Shown one piece after another: positions 60,736-64,000 of a DNA stretch of 64,000 nt. The notes under the pieces are model-generated. The model had not been told where the DNA came from and did no database searches. It worked only from the letters and a program-made list of their open reading frames with translations. Positions within the stretch are counted from its first letter, which is position 1. Every line of letters starts with the position of its first letter. The DNA lies in NCBI GenBank assembly GCA_947467345.1, contig CANIHD010000016.1:18481-82480 (forward strand). Reading direction: 5' to 3'. Both the position numbers and the translations under genes were made by a program. The stretch is from Alphaproteobacteria bacterium (GTDB lineage: Bacteria > Pseudomonadota > Alphaproteobacteria > Micropepsales > Micropepsaceae).

Positions 60736-61728
60736 TTATATCACGCGCGAGGCAGGGCGCGGCGCCGCCGCACGCCGGAGACGATCATTGATCGCTTCGC
60801 CAAGGCCATCTTCGGGTATCCGCATGACCGCGATAGTAGCAACGCCGGTCTTGTCGAGGCGCCGCAGCATGGCGAAGAGATTGGCGGCGGCTTCGCCCAG
60901 ATCGCCACTCGCGCTCAGATTGCAACTCTGCGTTGCGCCGCCTATTTCGGCACCGAAGGCGAGTAGGGCTTCGCCGCTACTGAGGTCGGTGGCGTTCAGC
61001 CGCAATTGCGCGCGCGGCGCATAATGGCTTGCCAGCATGCCCGGCGCTTGGATGCCGCGATCGGCCGCCGCGAAGGGTCCGACCAGCGGCTCCAGTTGCG
61101 CCCGCGTGATAGCGCCCGCGCGAAGCAGCACCGGACGTTCGCCCTGAAACCCCACGATGGTCGATTCCAGCCCGACGGAGCAGGGCCCGCCGTCGAGGAT
61201 CATCGCGACGTCGCTCCCCAATTCTTCGAGCACGGCCTCGGCGCTGGTTGGGCTGATATTGCCGGAGCGATTGGCGCTAGGGGCTGCGATCGGAACGCCG
61301 GCCGAGGCAAGCAATGCGCGGGCAACTGAGTGCTGGGGCGCGCGCACCGCAACACTGTCCATGCCGGCGCTTACCAACAACGAGAGCGAGCAATCGGCAC
61401 GGCGCGGCAGCACCAGCGTCAGAGGCCCCGGCCAGAACGCGTGTGCCAAGCGTTGGGCAGCGTCATGAAAGCGAACATAGAGCTCCGCCTCTGCCACGCC
61501 GGCCACATGAACGATCAATGGGTTGAAATCGGGGCGCCTCTTGGTTGCGTAGATTGCAGCGACGGCTTTGTCGTCCAACGCGTTGGCGCCGAGCCCGTAA
61601 ACCGTCTCGGTGGGGAAGGCGACCAGCTGCCCGTCGCGTAGCAACTCACCGCCTTTCGCAATGCACAATGGTGTTGCATCGCAAAGCGGCGAAGGGATCT
61701 GTGAAGCTCCTGACGTCATGCCGACCAT
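60736..61728 (-). CDS. L-threonylcarbamoyladenylate synthase (Sua5/YwlC type)
   Basis: 330 aa; VAFPTETVYGLGANALDDKAVAAIYATKRRPDFNPLIVHV, SANRSGNISPTSAEAVLEEL. Confidence 0.94.
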   Translation of the reverse strand: MVGMTSGASQIPSPLCDATPLCIAKGGELLRDGQLVAFPTETVYGLGANALDDKAVAAIYATKRRPDFNPLIVHVAGVAEAELYVRFHDAAQRLAHAFWPGPLTLVLPRRADCSLSLLVSAGMDSVAVRAPQHSVARALLASAGVPIAAPSANRSGNISPTSAEAVLEELGSDVAMILDGGPCSVGLESTIVGFQGERPVLLRAGAITRAQLEPLVGPFAAADRGIQAPGMLASHYAPRAQLRLNATDLSSGEALLAFGAEIGGATQSCNLSASGDLGEAAANLFAMLRRLDKTGVATIAVMRIPEDGLGEAINDRLRRAAAPRPASRVI

Positions 61729-61880
61729 TTACCTTAACCCGGAATTCAAACGGCCCTTAGCATGCGCAATCTCGCGCAAAACCAACACGGACACACCCTT
61801 GCGCCGGATCGCTAAAAGGGATTTGGTTAACTCCATTAGGGTGTAACGGCTAAACCCAAAACAACTCGGGGGAAATACCA

Positions 61881-62345
61881 ATGGCGATGACCGCAACGAA
61901 GAGTGGGTCAACTTCGATGGCGTGGGCGGATAATCCCGACCTCGCAAAAATGTTCATTCGCGTGAATCTCGGCTTCTTGCTGATCTGGCACGGGATCAAT
62001 TTTGCAAACGGCAATACCAATCAGATTTCTGCGCTTGGCGAACTCGGCATTCCGGGCTTTATCGGATGGCCGGCCGGCGTGCTCTGCGAAATCGTTGCGC
62101 CGATCATGGTGATTGTCGGCGTGTATTCGCGTCTTGCCGGGGGCGCAATGGCCATCTTCATGCTCTTCGCGCTTGGCCTTCGCCATCTTGCTAACGGACA
62201 TCTGTTCATGGGCGAAGCGAACGCACAGGGCTTCGTTGACGCCTATTTCCTGGAACGCCAATTCTTTTTCTTGTTCAACGCGCTTGCGCTCTTCTTCATG
62301 GGCGGCGGCCGTTATGGGCTGAATATCGGCGGACGCTGGAACTGA
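61881..62345 (+). CDS. DoxX family membrane protein
   Basis: 154 aa; four-TM protein FIRVNLGFLLIWHGINFANGN...LGIPGFIGWPAGVLCEIVAPIMVIVGVYSRLAGGAMAIFML. Confidence 0.82.
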   Translation: MAMTATKSGSTSMAWADNPDLAKMFIRVNLGFLLIWHGINFANGNTNQISALGELGIPGFIGWPAGVLCEIVAPIMVIVGVYSRLAGGAMAIFMLFALGLRHLANGHLFMGEANAQGFVDAYFLERQFFFLFNALALFFMGGGRYGLNIGGRWN

Positions 62346-62386
62346 AGACTCGTCGTTCGGTCATTCGACCTAATAACGTAAGGAAG

Positions 62387-62423
62387 CCTGTCGCGGCGTT
62401 GGCCGCGACAGGTTTTCTTTTTT
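62387..62423 (+). terminator. rho-independent terminator of the DoxX gene, overlapping the next ORF
   Basis: CCTGTCGCGG-CGTTGG-CCGCGACAGG-TTTTCTTTTTT: perfect 10-bp stem plus T tract. Confidence 0.9.
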
Positions 62424-63178
62424 GTGCTTCGGAGATTGGATTTGCGGCGGAACCACGTCGCGCCGCGGCTGTACCAAAATGTCCCGCTGCCGGCACCGTA
62501 GACGCATCGTTCGCTTCTGCGACGACGGGAAATAGCTTTCGCACAACTGATGGGAGCGAAATCGTTCTCGCAGGGACGTGGAGCCCCGATGGCACGGCTG
62601 CCGCATCGTCGGTGCGCGAACTCGCAGGCCGCCTAGCAAATAAGCGACTCACACTCGCCACCGATGGATCTGACACGTCCGATCGGTATGGAAGATTGGT
62701 GCGCTACGTCTTCGCCGATGGCATTCGCGTTCAGGATGAACTCCTGCGCGCCGGTCTGGTGCTCGCAGCGCCAGATCGCGCCAGCACGGCGTGCAGCGCT
62801 ATTTTCCTCGGCGCCGAGAATGCGGCACGAACGGAACGCTCAGGGCTTTGGGGTACCGGCGCTTTTGCAATTCTGACCGTGAACCAAATCAACCTCGACG
62901 CAAGTCGGCGTGCCGGCACATTCCAGATTGTGGAAGGTGTCGTCGAAGCGGCAGCAATTGTGCGAGGGCGCGCTTATTTGAATTTCGGTATCGACCGGCG
63001 CACGGATTTTACGGTGACGATGGCGCCGCCTGATATGCGTGCTTTTCGCGCCGCCCGTATCGATATGAAAACGCTCGCGGGCAAGCGCGTGCGGGTGCGT
63101 GGCTGGCTGGAGCTTTACAACGGCGCCGAGTTGTCGCTGTCGACACCCGGCGCCCTTGAGATTCTTGAAGATCGATAA
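62399..63178 (+). CDS. thermonuclease (SNase-like) family protein, start uncertain
   Basis: 259 aa; DGSEIVLAGTWSPDG...LTLATDGSDTSDRYGRLVRYVFADGIRVQDELLRAGLVLAAP (SNase-like core); called TTG start lies in the terminator loop. Confidence 0.72.
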   Translation: MAATGFLFCASEIGFAAEPRRAAAVPKCPAAGTVDASFASATTGNSFRTTDGSEIVLAGTWSPDGTAAASSVRELAGRLANKRLTLATDGSDTSDRYGRLVRYVFADGIRVQDELLRAGLVLAAPDRASTACSAIFLGAENAARTERSGLWGTGAFAILTVNQINLDASRRAGTFQIVEGVVEAAAIVRGRAYLNFGIDRRTDFTVTMAPPDMRAFRAARIDMKTLAGKRVRVRGWLELYNGAELSLSTPGALEILEDR

Positions 63179-63198
63179 CCCGTCGGTCGGCGAGGGGG

Positions 63199-64000
63199 TT
63201 AGGCGGCCTTTTTAACGAGCGCGCTTTCAACCCGTTTGACGGCAGCGGGTTCGTCAATGCGCTCGATGGCAGCCACTTCGCGCGCCATACGTGCCAAAGC
63301 CGCCTCATAGAGCTGACGCTCGCTATAGGACTGCTCCGGCTGACCGCTGGCGCGATGAAGATCGCGGACCACTTCGGCGATGGAAACGAGATCGCCGGAA
63401 TTGATCTTGGCTTCGTATTCCTGGGCCCGGCGGCTCCACATGGTCCGCTTGATGCGGGCGCGGCCTTTGAGCGTATTCAATGCCGCGGCGACCACATCGG
63501 GTGAGGCCAGCTTGCGCATGCCAACCGCTTTGGCCTTGGTCGTCGGAACGCGAAGGATCATTTTGTCCTTCTCGAAGGCGATGACGAAAAGTTCGAGCTT
63601 GGTGCCGGCGACTTCCTGCTCGTCGATCTTCTGAATGCGGCCGACGCCGTGAGTCGGATAGACGACGAAATCGCCGTTCTTGAATTCGTGCTTTTTGGGC
63701 GCAACTGCCACGGGCTTCGCCACAACGGGGGCGGCAACAGGCTTCGCGGGTGCAGGGGCGGCCGCAGCCACAGGCGCCTTCAGCGGCGTGGGTGCAACAG
63801 GCGCGGCCTTTGCAGCAATAGGTGCGGGCTTCGCAGAAGGTGCAGGAGCCGCCTTCGGGGCAGCAGCCTTTGCTGCAGGAGCGGCCGCCTTGGGGGCGGC
63901 AACAGGCTTCGCGGGTGCAGGGGCGGCCGCAGCCACAGGCGCCTTCAGCGGCGTGGGTGCAACAGGCGCGGCCTTTGCAGCAATAGGTGCGGGCTTCGCA
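63199..64000 (-). CDS. CarD family transcriptional regulator with long Ala/Pro/Lys-rich N-terminal region (truncated by window edge)
   Basis: FKNGDFVVYPTHGVGRIQKIDEQEVAGTKLELFVIAFEKDKMILRVPTTKAKAVGMRKLA is the CarD domain; upstream frame remains open to base 64000. Confidence 0.92.
   Translation of the reverse strand, partial: AKPAPIAAKAAPVAPTPLKAPVAAAAPAPAKPVAAPKAAAPAAKAAAPKAAPAPSAKPAPIAAKAAPVAPTPLKAPVAAAAPAPAKPVAAPVVAKPVAVAPKKHEFKNGDFVVYPTHGVGRIQKIDEQEVAGTKLELFVIAFEKDKMILRVPTTKAKAVGMRKLASPDVVAAALNTLKGRARIKRTMWSRRAQEYEAKINSGDLVSIAEVVRDLHRASGQPEQSYSERQLYEAALARMAREVAAIERIDEPAAVKRVESALVKKAA
63731..64000. repeat. 165-bp direct tandem repeat within carD 5' coding region
   Basis: 63731-63835 is identical to 63896-64000 (105/105 bases to the window end); period 165 bp = 55 codons. 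Confidence 0.92.

Noticed and set aside
62399-63178. Thermonuclease as the partner nuclease of the ComJ-like protein
   Set aside because: It is an SNase-type enzyme, not NucA-type, and lies about 40 kb away; no evidence links them.

Overview
This 64 kb window is a contiguous piece of an alphaproteobacterial chromosome, judging by gene content and order (ccrM, split F1Fo ATP synthase, DUF721, CarD, nadABC with a NadQ/NrtR-like protein, PleC/DivJ-type histidine kinase). It is densely coding and almost entirely core genome: scpAB, aspS, the Fo ATPase operon, smc, mutY, ccrM, rnhB, moaB, ETF-QO, ispE, a polyprenyl synthase, glyQS, ppdK, nadABC, queCEDF, asnB, a dihydroorotase, tsaC and carD. I found no rRNA, tRNA, CRISPR array, prophage or intact transposon, and no multi-gene system that looks undescribed. 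The points worth a second look are mostly regulatory or small-scale: (i) a yybP-ykoY-like Mn2+ riboswitch ahead of a TMEM165/GDT1-family gene; (ii) seven GANTC (CcrM target) sites in about 86 bp just upstream of ccrM; (iii) an orphan ComJ-like protein with no nuclease partner in the window; (iv) a TATGCTC-N5-GAGCATA dyad at the start of nadABC close to a NadQ/NrtR-like gene; (v) an outer-membrane beta-barrel gene with an in-frame TAA at codon 5, preceded by a highly structured intergenic region; (vi) a VOC-family protein with a histone-H1-like Lys/Ala/Pro tail; (vii) a CarD regulator with a low-complexity N-terminus built from an exact 165-bp tandem repeat running off the window; (viii) a rho-independent terminator that overlaps the signal-peptide codons of a thermonuclease gene; (ix) a REP-like palindromic intergenic element. 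All calls come from reading the sequence and supplied translations; no database search was run.
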